From the NCBI GenBank assembly GCA_049421205.1, contig JBMSMQ010000032.1:1-10532 (forward strand): a DNA stretch of 10,532 nucleotides, read 5' to 3'. Both the position numbers and the translations under genes were made by a program. This stretch comes from JAFMIT01 sp049421205 (GTDB lineage: Bacteria; Actinomycetota; Actinomycetes; S36-B12; UBA5976). This document shows, one piece after another, positions 1-6,816 of the stretch (positions are counted from its first letter, which is position 1; each line of letters begins with the position of its first letter). The notes under the pieces are model-generated. The model made no database searches and was not told the DNA's origin. It was given only the letters and a program-made list of their open reading frames with translations.

Positions 1-31
1 GATTCCGATGAGTTCCAACACGGTTTTAGAT

Positions 32-61
32 TAGACCAAGTCACCCACATACGCATAACCT
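32..61 (+). promoter_or_regulatory. putative leaderless promoter of gabT
   Basis: A TANNNT-type -10 hexamer, TAACCT, lies at 56-61 and ends exactly 6 nt before the ATG at 68. No Shine-Dalgarno-like purine run lies between them, so transcription would start at or next to the A of the start codon, as in the leaderless genes common in actinobacteria. A weak -35 candidate, TAGACC, lies at 32-37 with an 18-bp spacer. The agmatinase gene has the same start region on the other strand. Bases 1-31 show nothing I can assign. A frame ending in TAG at 32-34 could be the tail of an upstream gene, but this cannot be tested from so little sequence. Confidence 0.5.
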
Positions 62-67
62 TCACCT

Positions 68-1417
68 ATGAATTCACTCAATGGTGGTCCTTCGCTCGAC
101 CAAAAGCGTCACCTGGTTACAGATATTCCAGGCCCAAAGTCACAGGCGCTGCACGCTCGTCGTCAGATTGCAGTTTCTGCTGGTATCAGTTCGACTTTGC
201 CTATCTATGTCCAAGCGGCAGGTGACGGTGTTTTAGTTGACATAGATGGAAACAGTTTGATTGATCTCGGTGCAGGTATTGCCGTAGTGAATGTTGGAAA
301 TAGTGCTCCTCACGTCGTTGAAAGTGTTCAAGAACAGGTCGCCCGATTTACGCACACGTGTTTCATGGTCGCACCGTATGAGGGTTATGTTGAAGTGTGC
401 GAAGCACTTAATGAATTAACACCTGGAAATCATTCGAAAAAATCTGCTCTGTTTAACAGTGGCGCGGAAGCTGTTGAAAATGCTGTCAAGATTGCACGCA
501 GTTACACAAAACGTCAAGCAATTGTTGTTTTTGAGCATGGATATCATGGTCGTACAAATATGACGATGGCAATGACGGCAAAAAACATGCCATACAAACA
601 CACATTCGGGCCATTTGCGAATGAGGTATATCGAGTTCCTGTTTCATATCCTTTCCGGGATGAACGATCAGGTGTAGATGTCGCGAAAGATGCAATTACC
701 CGAATAGATAAAGAAGTTGGCGGAACGAATGTTGCCGCAATTGTGATTGAACCTATTCAAGGTGAGGGTGGTTTTATTGTTCCTGCGCCTGGATTCCTCC
801 CTGCAATTCAAGAGTTCGCAAACGACAACGGAATTCTTTTCATCACCGATGAGATTCAGACGGGATTTTGTCGAACAGGAAGCTGGTTTGCTGCAGAAGA
901 TGAAAATCTCACTCCAGATTTGATTACGACGGCCAAAGGAATTGCTGGTGGACTGCCACTTGCAGGCGTAACTGGCCGTGCTGAAATTATGGATGCGATT
1001 CATCCTGGTGGTCTTGGTGGCACTTATGGTGGAAATCCAGTAGCTTGCGCTGCAGCCCTTGGTGCAATTGCAACAATGAAGGAATTGAATCTTAATGCAA
1101 AAGCAACAGAGATTGGCGCACTGCTTTCCACGCGCCTTGCCGGGTTGAAAAACAAGTTCGCTGTAGTTGGAGATGTTCGAGGTCGTGGTGCAATGCAGGC
1201 TCTCGAATTCGTCAAGGCAGGCACAAAAGATCCAAATCCAGAATTCACTTCAGCAGTCGCTAAGCGCTGCCATAGTGCTGGAGTACTCGTTCTAACTGCT
1301 GGTACCTACTCAAACGTTATTCGACTACTACCGCCCCTCACGATCAGCCTCGAACTCTTGAATGAAGGCCTGGATGTTTTAGAAGAGAGTATTGAATACA
1401 TTCAGAATCAATCCTGA
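68..1417 (+). CDS. gabT: 4-aminobutyrate (GABA) aminotransferase, class III PLP enzyme
   Basis: This 449-residue cytoplasmic enzyme is predicted to transfer the amino group of GABA to 2-oxoglutarate, giving succinate semialdehyde and glutamate. The length is normal for GabT and the match to actinobacterial GabT is end to end. Visible landmarks are the N-terminal IPGPKS segment (about 20-25), SGAEAVENAVK (131-141) in the PLP phosphate-binding region, GYHGRT (158-163), the IEPIQGEGG stretch (228-235), the aspartate that contacts the PLP ring nitrogen (D261 in TDEIQTGF), the Schiff-base lysine K290 (TTAKGIAGG) and GGTYGGNP (317-324). One small oddity is cysteine 268 in GFCRTG, where glycine or alanine is usual. 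The ATG at 68 fits the family N-terminus and lies 6 nt after a -10-like hexamer, with no ribosome-binding site. It would be the last step of the putrescine route encoded here. It converges on the agmatinase gene with 6 bp between the stop codons. Confidence 0.95.
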   Translation: MNSLNGGPSLDQKRHLVTDIPGPKSQALHARRQIAVSAGISSTLPIYVQAAGDGVLVDIDGNSLIDLGAGIAVVNVGNSAPHVVESVQEQVARFTHTCFMVAPYEGYVEVCEALNELTPGNHSKKSALFNSGAEAVENAVKIARSYTKRQAIVVFEHGYHGRTNMTMAMTAKNMPYKHTFGPFANEVYRVPVSYPFRDERSGVDVAKDAITRIDKEVGGTNVAAIVIEPIQGEGGFIVPAPGFLPAIQEFANDNGILFITDEIQTGFCRTGSWFAAEDENLTPDLITTAKGIAGGLPLAGVTGRAEIMDAIHPGGLGGTYGGNPVACAAALGAIATMKELNLNAKATEIGALLSTRLAGLKNKFAVVGDVRGRGAMQALEFVKAGTKDPNPEFTSAVAKRCHSAGVLVLTAGTYSNVIRLLPPLTISLELLNEGLDVLEESIEYIQNQS

Positions 1418-1423
1418 GTAGTT

Positions 1424-2434
1424 TCATCGCCCTTCGAGTAACGGTTTAGTTTTCCAATCCGTGTTACCTGAACCATCAATTTTACGTTTAGCGAGTGCTG
1501 ATAAACTTTCAAGTGCGACGCGATTTGCAAGTAGCGCTGTGATATCTGCATGGTCATATCCTGGTGCGACTTCAACAATGTCGATTCCCCAAACAGGAAC
1601 TTTGTAACAAATGTAGCGAACAGCGTCCAACAATTGTCGCGACGATAGGCCGCCAGGTTCAGGTGTACCTGTACCAGGTGCGCTACCTGGATCTACGACA
1701 TCGATGTCGACAGACAAATAGATACCATCACAATCCGTCAACGCAAGCTCGATTGCTTCTTGGAGACACACGTCAAATCCACGTGTTGTAATTTCCGTCA
1801 TTTCATAACTGCGCATTCCTTGCTCAGCCATCCAAGAAAGTGTTTCAGGCTCTGGCCAGTAGCCACGCAATCCCATCTGAATAAAACGATCACCGCGACA
1901 GGCACCAGATTCAAGAAGGCGTCGCATAGGCTGGCCATGACCGATCAGTGAACCAAAAGTGATATCACCTGTGTCAGCATGAGCATCGAAATGGATAACA
2001 CCAACTTTGCCAAATCCTTTTGCTTTTGCGATGCCTGTGACATTCGGCCAGGTAATTGTGTGATCTCCCCCAAGGATGAGAGGAATTGCATCATGTGCCG
2101 CAATTCTTTCCACAGTGGATTCAAGTGCTTGACACGATTTCTCGATGTCACCAGAAAACATTTCAACATCCCCCATATCGACAACCCTGATATCTTTAAG
2201 AGCATCTACTCCAAGGGCAAGTGATGGACGGGAACCATCATGCGGTAAGTAGTCAGTTCCCCGAATTGCGGAGGGACCAAAGCGTGCACCGGCACGATAG
2301 GAAGTTCCACCATCAAATGGTGCACCCACAATTACCACGTCTGCTGAATTGAGAGCAGCTGCGTCATTGATATCTATCGGCTCTACACCTAAAAACGTGA
2401 TGTCTGGACCAAACATTGCACCGTATCTCGTCAT
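1424..2434 (-). CDS. speB: agmatinase-family ureohydrolase (agmatinase or guanidinobutyrase)
   Basis: This 336-residue member of the arginase/agmatinase/formiminoglutamase family hydrolyses a guanidino compound to an amine plus urea, using two manganese ions. All metal-ligand motifs are intact: GGDH with H125, FDAHAD with D150, H152 and D154, and SVDIDVVDP with D243 and D245. The N-terminal GAPFDGGTSYRAGARFGP block (37-54) and the loop with H166 (GHGQPMRR) are typical of agmatinase-type members. Next to polyamine genes, agmatine to putrescine plus urea is the likeliest reaction. The sequence cannot exclude 4-guanidinobutyrate, which would give GABA directly for the adjacent gabT. The ATG at 2434 is preferred over M7 because a TAGCCT -10 hexamer lies 6 nt upstream, in a block matching the gabT start region. 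The gene is transcribed alone, diverging from the FAD oxidase gene. Confidence 0.92.
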   Translation of the reverse strand: MTRYGAMFGPDITFLGVEPIDINDAAALNSADVVIVGAPFDGGTSYRAGARFGPSAIRGTDYLPHDGSRPSLALGVDALKDIRVVDMGDVEMFSGDIEKSCQALESTVERIAAHDAIPLILGGDHTITWPNVTGIAKAKGFGKVGVIHFDAHADTGDITFGSLIGHGQPMRRLLESGACRGDRFIQMGLRGYWPEPETLSWMAEQGMRSYEMTEITTRGFDVCLQEAIELALTDCDGIYLSVDIDVVDPGSAPGTGTPEPGGLSSRQLLDAVRYICYKVPVWGIDIVEVAPGYDHADITALLANRVALESLSALAKRKIDGSGNTDWKTKPLLEGR

Positions 2435-2440
2435 AGGTGA

Positions 2441-2446
2441 AGGCTA
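2441..2446 (-). promoter_or_regulatory. putative leaderless -10 element of the agmatinase gene
   Basis: Read on the minus strand, TAGCCT (2446 to 2441) is followed by TCACCT and then the ATG at 2434. The gabT start reads TAACCT, TCACCT, ATG, which is the same geometry with 11 of 12 leader bases identical. There is no Shine-Dalgarno site. No convincing -35 hexamer is visible 16-18 bp upstream. Confidence 0.45.
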
Positions 2447-2469
2447 ATGCACTTTTCCCAATTCCTCGG

Positions 2470-2475
2470 TATCCT
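2470..2475 (+). promoter_or_regulatory. possible -10 element for the FAD oxidase gene
   Basis: TATCCT at 2470-2475 matches TANNNT and would place the transcription start near 2482. That gives a 5' leader of about 20 nt to the alternative GTG at 2503, or about 48 nt to the ATG at 2530. No good -35 hexamer is seen, so this is a weak call. Confidence 0.25.
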
Positions 2476-2505
2476 TGTCACACTCAAGTTTTGAAGGGAT
2501 TGGTG

Positions 2506-2520
2506 GGAAGTTTCACTTCC
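2506..2520. promoter_or_regulatory. small perfect palindrome upstream of the oxidase ATG
   Basis: GGAAGT and ACTTCC are exact inverted repeats separated by TTC. The element overlaps the right copy of the direct repeat and ends 9 nt before the ATG at 2530. It could be an operator or a small RNA hairpin near the translation start. With only 6-bp arms, chance occurrence is possible. Confidence 0.35.
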
Positions 2521-2529
2521 GCAATTCCT

Positions 2530-3945
2530 ATGAACCTTTATTCGAATACTCCAACAGACCGCGCAATTGATGCAGTAGCCAACATACAACATTTTCCATA
2601 TTGGCAAACCACGATCGACCCATACGTCACTCCTGAAATCGACCCATACCACCAAAGTGATGTGCTCATTATCGGAGGTGGCTTCACAGGTTTATGGACT
2701 GCAGTTCAACTCAGTCAACGTTTTGGGAATCTCCAGATTACCCTCGTCGATAAATCTTCACTTGCGAGTGAAGCATCCAGTCGTAACGGTGGGTTCATCC
2801 ATCAAACCCTCACTCACGGATTTGAAAACTCGCTTCACCATTGGCCCGCGGAAACAGAGAAACTTATTGATTTAGGGCGGATCAATTTCCAAGAATTGCG
2901 AAATTTCATTATTGAGCAGAAGATCGAATGTGACTGGCACGATGCGGGAGAGCTTGAAATTGCGTTAAACGAATCTCAGATTTCATCTCTGAAAGAGCAG
3001 GTCCAGAAGGCAAATTCCCTGAATCTCGATTGGCAATTTTTGAATTTTGATGAACTACAAGAACGTATTCACAATCCAAAGTTCCTCGCGGCAAGTTTCG
3101 ATCCGACTGGTGTGGCCACTCTTAACCCAGCAAAACTTGCACACGGACTGATCAGGTATCTAGAACAACGTGGTATGAAGTTGTATCAAAATATTGAAAT
3201 TAAAGAAATCCGCACTGATAACGATACGTGTCTATCAAAGCATGCAAATGGGGTGATTCGTTCAGGCAACGTGATTGTGGCAACAGGGGCACACTTCTTT
3301 GCACACAGCCTCACCAGAATGAGGACTGTTCCTATCTATGACTACAGTATCGTTTCACGGGTACTGAAAGATGAAGAATTAGCAAAACTTGGCTGGAGTA
3401 ACCGAGAAGGTGTAATTGATACTGGAAATCAGTTTCACTACTACCGACTAACCTCTGACAATCGAATTCTGTGGGGTGGTTATGCTGCAAATTATCATTA
3501 TGGAAACACTATTGATGAAGCATTGACGTATCAACAGAAAGAGTTCATCCAACTCGCTGAGGATTTCTTCGAACTTTTCGAAGAGTTGACCGATCTCCAG
3601 TTTGAGTACGGTTGGGGCGGTGTGATTGATACGTCAAGCAATTTCGTTCCCTTCTTCCAAAAGAGTCATAAGGGAAAAGTCATTCAGGCTGCTGGATTTA
3701 CAGGTTTGGGTGTCGCAAGTAGCCGTTTCGCAGCGGATGTCATCCTTGACTTACTCTTTGATCAAAATACAGCACGCACTTCGCTGAAGTTTGTTCAAAA
3801 AAAACCGTTACCGTTTCCACCCGAACCACTTCGAAGTCTGAGTATTTGGCTCACCCGAAAATCTCTTATCAAAGAAGATCTCACAGGTAAAAGAAACCTC
3901 TGGCTGAAACTGCTCGATAGGCTCGGCGTCGGGTTTGATTCCTAA
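2530..3945 (+). CDS. FAD-dependent amine oxidoreductase, PuuB-like (DAO family)
   Basis: From the ATG at 2530 this gives 471 residues. The N-terminal Rossmann fold is clear: DVLIIGGGFTGLW with GGGFTG at 49-54 and an acidic residue ending the second strand (D74). It is followed by EASSRNGGFI (81-90), VIVATGA (249-255), FHYYRLTSDNRILWGG (302-317) and the C-terminal AAGFTGLGV (377-385) of DAO-type flavoenzymes. Several blocks match E. coli PuuB, gamma-glutamylputrescine oxidase, including SGRNGG, YYRLTADNRLLYGG and the terminal DRLGV. The family oxidises amines with O2, giving an aldehyde, ammonia and H2O2. The real substrate may be putrescine, another amine or gamma-glutamylputrescine; no PuuA-like synthetase is in the window. 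The start is uncertain: the frame stays open upstream to a GTG at 2437, and the GTG at 2503 has a GAAGGG site 4 nt before it. ATG 2530 was chosen because the recognisable N-terminus begins after it. It diverges from agmatinase, and its stop overlaps that of potC. Confidence 0.85.
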   Translation: MNLYSNTPTDRAIDAVANIQHFPYWQTTIDPYVTPEIDPYHQSDVLIIGGGFTGLWTAVQLSQRFGNLQITLVDKSSLASEASSRNGGFIHQTLTHGFENSLHHWPAETEKLIDLGRINFQELRNFIIEQKIECDWHDAGELEIALNESQISSLKEQVQKANSLNLDWQFLNFDELQERIHNPKFLAASFDPTGVATLNPAKLAHGLIRYLEQRGMKLYQNIEIKEIRTDNDTCLSKHANGVIRSGNVIVATGAHFFAHSLTRMRTVPIYDYSIVSRVLKDEELAKLGWSNREGVIDTGNQFHYYRLTSDNRILWGGYAANYHYGNTIDEALTYQQKEFIQLAEDFFELFEELTDLQFEYGWGGVIDTSSNFVPFFQKSHKGKVIQAAGFTGLGVASSRFAADVILDLLFDQNTARTSLKFVQKKPLPFPPEPLRSLSIWLTRKSLIKEDLTGKRNLWLKLLDRLGVGFDS

Positions 3946-4766
3946 CGCTTTTGACGGGCTTTACCTACAAGTTGCGAAACGAGCACAATCGCAAGTGAGC
4001 CGAAAAACAAGATTGTTCCAATGACGTTTACCTGCGGTGGGATTCCTCGCTGAGCCGCACCCCATACATACATTGGAAATGTAACAGTGGTGCCACTATT
4101 GAAATTTGTGATGATGTAATCATCAAAACTAAGTGAAAATGACAGTAACGCAGCAGCGGCAATACCCGGAAGTGCCAACGGAAGTGTTACATAGCGAAAT
4201 GTTGAACGTTCATTTGCGTAGAGATCTTGAGCTGCTTCTTCAAGTCGTGGGTCCATACCTTGTAAGCGAGCTTTTACCGTTACCACAACAAACGAAATAC
4301 AAAACATGATGTGGGCAATGATGACCGTTGTCGGACCAAGGACAAGGCCAAGATTCAAGAAGAGAGCAAGTAATGATGCGCCTAAAACCACTTCAGGTGT
4401 GGCCATCGGCAAAAAGATGAGGAGGTTTGTCGAAGATCGACCTAAAAAGCGATGTCGAACTAAGGCAAAAGCGATTAATGACCCGAGAATTGTGCCGCCA
4501 ATTGTGGCGATAAGGGCAATCTGAATGGAAACTTCAACTGCACTACAAATTGTTGGGTCTTTGCAGATATTTAACCACGCATCTAGTGAAAATTCATTCC
4601 AGGTGCTATTCGCTCTTCCCTCCGGTTTATTGAAGGAAAATACCGTGACAACAGCAATAGGTGCGAACAAATACAATAATGCTGCAATGCCATAGAACAC
4701 GACAAGATGTTCGCGAATCCATAACGTTGCACGACTTGAAAGAGCAGGGCGAACTGGTGAGCTCAT
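3942..4766 (-). CDS. potC: polyamine ABC transporter permease PotC
   Basis: This 274-residue inner-membrane protein is one of the two permeases of a spermidine/putrescine importer. Hydrophobic segments lie at about 21-44, 80-103, 114-137, 139-164, 199-216 and 246-267, the six-helix pattern of the family. The cytoplasmic loop that docks on the ATPase is visible from E177 to G201 (EAAQDLYANER... to LPLALPG). SLSFDDYIITNF at about 211-222 is a strong PotC signature. The ATG overlaps the PotB stop by 4 bp (ATGA), with a GAGGAA ribosome-binding site at 4772-4777, so translation is probably coupled. It is the last gene of the operon, and its TAG overlaps the oxidase TAA on the opposite strand, leaving no room for a terminator between them. 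Confidence 0.93.
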   Translation of the reverse strand: MSSPVRPALSSRATLWIREHLVVFYGIAALLYLFAPIAVVTVFSFNKPEGRANSTWNEFSLDAWLNICKDPTICSAVEVSIQIALIATIGGTILGSLIAFALVRHRFLGRSSTNLLIFLPMATPEVVLGASLLALFLNLGLVLGPTTVIIAHIMFCISFVVVTVKARLQGMDPRLEEAAQDLYANERSTFRYVTLPLALPGIAAAALLSFSLSFDDYIITNFNSGTTVTFPMYVWGAAQRGIPPQVNVIGTILFFGSLAIVLVSQLVGKARQKR

Positions 4767-5662
4767 AACAATTCCTCAGTTCCAGCACGTCGTACATAAA
4801 TGGTGACTAATATCAAAATCGATAAGAGCAGCACAAAGGACAACGCTGCCGCAGTCGGGTAGTCCCTGATTGTGATGAATTGAGATTGGATCACATTTCC
4901 AATCATTTTGTCGCGAGGCCCACCAAGTAACTGCGCATTGATGTAGTCGCCGGCCGCAGGAATAAATGTGAGGAGTGTTCCAGCAACCACTCCAGGTAGG
5001 GATAGCGGGAACGTAACGCGCAAGAGACCTTGAATCGGATTTGCATACAAGTCTTTTGATGCTTCAATTAATCTCGGATCAAGTCGATCGAGTGCAGCAT
5101 AAAGTGGCAGTGTCATGAAAGGTAGGAAGTTGTAGGTAAGACCTGCCACAACGGCGATTGGAGTTGCAAGGATTCGATCGTCTGGCAAAAGCCCTAATCC
5201 CGCGACAAAGGTATTAATTGCGCCATCATCGGCCAAGATAGTTCGCCAGGCGTAGGTTCGAATGAGGAATGAGGCAAAAAAAGGTGCAACAACCAGAACC
5301 AACAAGAGGTTCTTAAACCTTCCTGATTTGAATGCTATGAAATATGCAAGCGGATAGGCGATCAAAAGAGCGAAAACTGTTGCAAGACCTGCAAACAAAA
5401 ATGAGCGCATATATTGCTCTTGGTACAGAGCGAAAGATTCTGTGTAGTTTGAAATTTCAAAGGCGGGCAAGAATCCATCATCTGGAGTGCTCCCCGCCCA
5501 TTTCATCAACGATGTTGATAAAAGTGAAAAGAGTGGAGTGATAAAGAACACCCCAAGCCACGCAAGCCCAGGCAAGAGCAAAAGATATGGAAAGAATTTA
5601 TTGCCACGTCGAATTGTTGGTTCGTAGTCGGCTTGTTGGCGTTGAGGGATAAGAGCAACCAT
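4763..5662 (-). CDS. potB: polyamine ABC transporter permease PotB
   Basis: This 299-residue partner permease forms the membrane channel with PotC. Predicted helices lie at about 23-48, 86-111, 118-136, 157-181, 208-236 and 268-290. The N-terminal PYLLLLPGLAWLGVFFITPL, the RTYAWRTILADDGAIN stretch (135-150) and IPAAGDYINAQLLGG (224-238) are typical of PotB/PotH proteins. The EAA loop runs from E190 to G214 and shares DLYAN with the PotC loop. It starts 2 nt after the PotA stop with no strong ribosome-binding site (only AGAAGAA nearby), which suggests translational coupling to potA. Substrate choice is set mainly by the binding protein, so putrescine or spermidine is inferred from family and context. 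Confidence 0.93.
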   Translation of the reverse strand: MVALIPQRQQADYEPTIRRGNKFFPYLLLLPGLAWLGVFFITPLFSLLSTSLMKWAGSTPDDGFLPAFEISNYTESFALYQEQYMRSFLFAGLATVFALLIAYPLAYFIAFKSGRFKNLLLVLVVAPFFASFLIRTYAWRTILADDGAINTFVAGLGLLPDDRILATPIAVVAGLTYNFLPFMTLPLYAALDRLDPRLIEASKDLYANPIQGLLRVTFPLSLPGVVAGTLLTFIPAAGDYINAQLLGGPRDKMIGNVIQSQFITIRDYPTAAALSFVLLLSILILVTIYVRRAGTEELL

Positions 5663-5664
5663 CG

Positions 5665-6807
5665 TTATTCTTCTGTATCACCTAGGTATTCAACGCCTGC
5701 TTCAAGATCTTCTCCCCCATCAAGGCCAAAGGTGTTATCAATCTCCCAAGCGATACGTACCTTCTCGCCAACCACCACACGTTTTTCAACATCCAAGTTT
5801 TGTTCAAAACAAGTAATCGTTCTATCCCATTCAGACTCAATTGTGTACTGTATGGAAACTCCAGTAAATGAAACATCAATGACTTCGCCACGAACTGAGT
5901 TCTCAACTTCATGTTCTGAGTTTGCAACCACCCACATTTTTTCAGGTCGAACTCCTACGACAACACTTCCTGTGTGATCGGTTGCTCGCGATTTCATCAC
6001 TCGAACTTGGCCACCTGGCACATCAACAACTAAGTTTTCACCCTCATTTGCCGAGACTCGACCTTCAACAAGATTGCTTTGACCTAAGAAGTTAGCGACA
6101 AATGCAGTTTTTGGTAACTCATACATTTCTTCAGGTGCACCCATTTGCTCAATCACACCTTGATTCATAATGGCGATGGTGTCAGCCATCGTCATTGCTT
6201 CTTCTTGATCGTGAGTGACGTGAACAAATGTAGTTCCAACTTCACTTTGAATGCGCTTCAGTTCAATTTGCATCTGTCGACGAAGTTTGAGATCAAGTGC
6301 ACCGAGAGGCTCATCAAGTAGGAGCACATGTGGTCTATTGACAAGCGCTCGAACCACTGCAACTCGTTGTTGTTGTCCACCTGAGAGTTGTCCTGGTTTT
6401 CTATTTGCGAGGTGAGAAAGTTCGATGAGCTCAAGCATCTCTGTCACGCGGGATTCAACTTCTTTACCCTTAACTCCACTTCTACGAAGCCCAAACGCAA
6501 CATTTTCGAAGACATCGAGATGTGGGAAGAGGGCATACGACTGAAAAACAGTATTGATGGGGCGTTTGTATGGACGAAGCGTTGTGATGTCTTTTGAGCC
6601 CAGCTTGATCTGTCCTTCTGTTGGCTGCTCAAGCCCTGCAACCATTCGAAGTGTGGTTGTTTTTCCACACCCTGAAGGACCGAGAAGCGCAAAGAAGGAC
6701 CCAGAAGGAACTACCAGCGATAGATCATCAACCGCGGTGAAGCTACCAAAGCGTTTGCTTACTCGGATGAGTTCAAGGTCTTCAGGTTCTGTGTATGAAT
6801 CACTCAC
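5665..6807 (-). CDS. potA: polyamine ABC transporter ATP-binding protein PotA
   Basis: This 380-residue cytoplasmic ATPase drives the importer. All nucleotide-binding elements are present in order: Walker A GPSGCGKTT (43-51), Q-loop Q89 in VFQSYALFPH, signature LSGGQQQR (141-148), Walker B LLLDEPLGALD (162-172) and switch histidine H199 in HVTHDQEEA. After the ATPase core, a C-terminal TOBE-type region at roughly 280-375 matches the regulatory domain of PotA/MalK-type subunits, and the length is the family norm. The start is GTG at 6807, preceded by GTAAGG at 6815-6820 with a 7-nt spacer; that site overlaps the stop codon of the binding-protein gene 9 bp upstream. The gene sits mid-operon between potD and potB. 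Confidence 0.95.
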   Translation of the reverse strand: MSDSYTEPEDLELIRVSKRFGSFTAVDDLSLVVPSGSFFALLGPSGCGKTTTLRMVAGLEQPTEGQIKLGSKDITTLRPYKRPINTVFQSYALFPHLDVFENVAFGLRRSGVKGKEVESRVTEMLELIELSHLANRKPGQLSGGQQQRVAVVRALVNRPHVLLLDEPLGALDLKLRRQMQIELKRIQSEVGTTFVHVTHDQEEAMTMADTIAIMNQGVIEQMGAPEEMYELPKTAFVANFLGQSNLVEGRVSANEGENLVVDVPGGQVRVMKSRATDHTGSVVVGVRPEKMWVVANSEHEVENSVRGEVIDVSFTGVSIQYTIESEWDRTITCFEQNLDVEKRVVVGEKVRIAWEIDNTFGLDGGEDLEAGVEYLGDTEE

Positions 6808-6816
6808 CTGAAAACC

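Larger units (their letters stand above)
2450..2529 (+). repeat. imperfect direct repeat in the agmatinase/oxidase divergent spacer
   Basis: CACTTTTCCCAATTCCT at 2450-2466 recurs as CACTTCCGCAATTCCT at 2514-2529. The two are 17 and 16 bases long and agree at nearly every position once a one-base gap is allowed. Their starts are 64 bp apart, close to six helical turns. The left copy sits just upstream of the agmatinase -10 hexamer and the right copy abuts the oxidase ATG. They could be paired operator sites for a regulator acting on both genes, but no regulator gene is in the window. Confidence 0.5.

Noticed and set aside
1..223. Plus-strand frame open from base 1 into gabT
   Set aside because: It would overlap gabT by more than 150 bp in another frame and its sequence (Trp/Ser/Arg-rich) resembles no protein family I know.
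668..1003. 111-codon open frame on the minus strand inside gabT
   Set aside because: It lies antisense to a fully conserved gabT, shows no recognisable domain and has no upstream signals; it is a shadow of the real gene.
2437..2529. N-terminal extension of the FAD oxidase from the GTG at 2437
   Set aside because: The extra 31 residues show no family similarity and would run through the divergent promoter spacer with its repeats. A shorter start at GTG 2503 with a GAAGGG site remains possible, but ATG 2530 fits the family better.
2450..2529. The spacer repeat as a CRISPR or mobile-element trace
   Set aside because: There are only two imperfect copies, no cas gene, no transposase, no terminal inverted repeats and no target duplication. 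An operator pair is the simpler reading.
3905..3975. Possible bidirectional terminator between the oxidase and potC
   Set aside because: The CGTC and GACG segments are about 25 nt apart with no continuous stem and no T-run, so it is not a credible intrinsic terminator.
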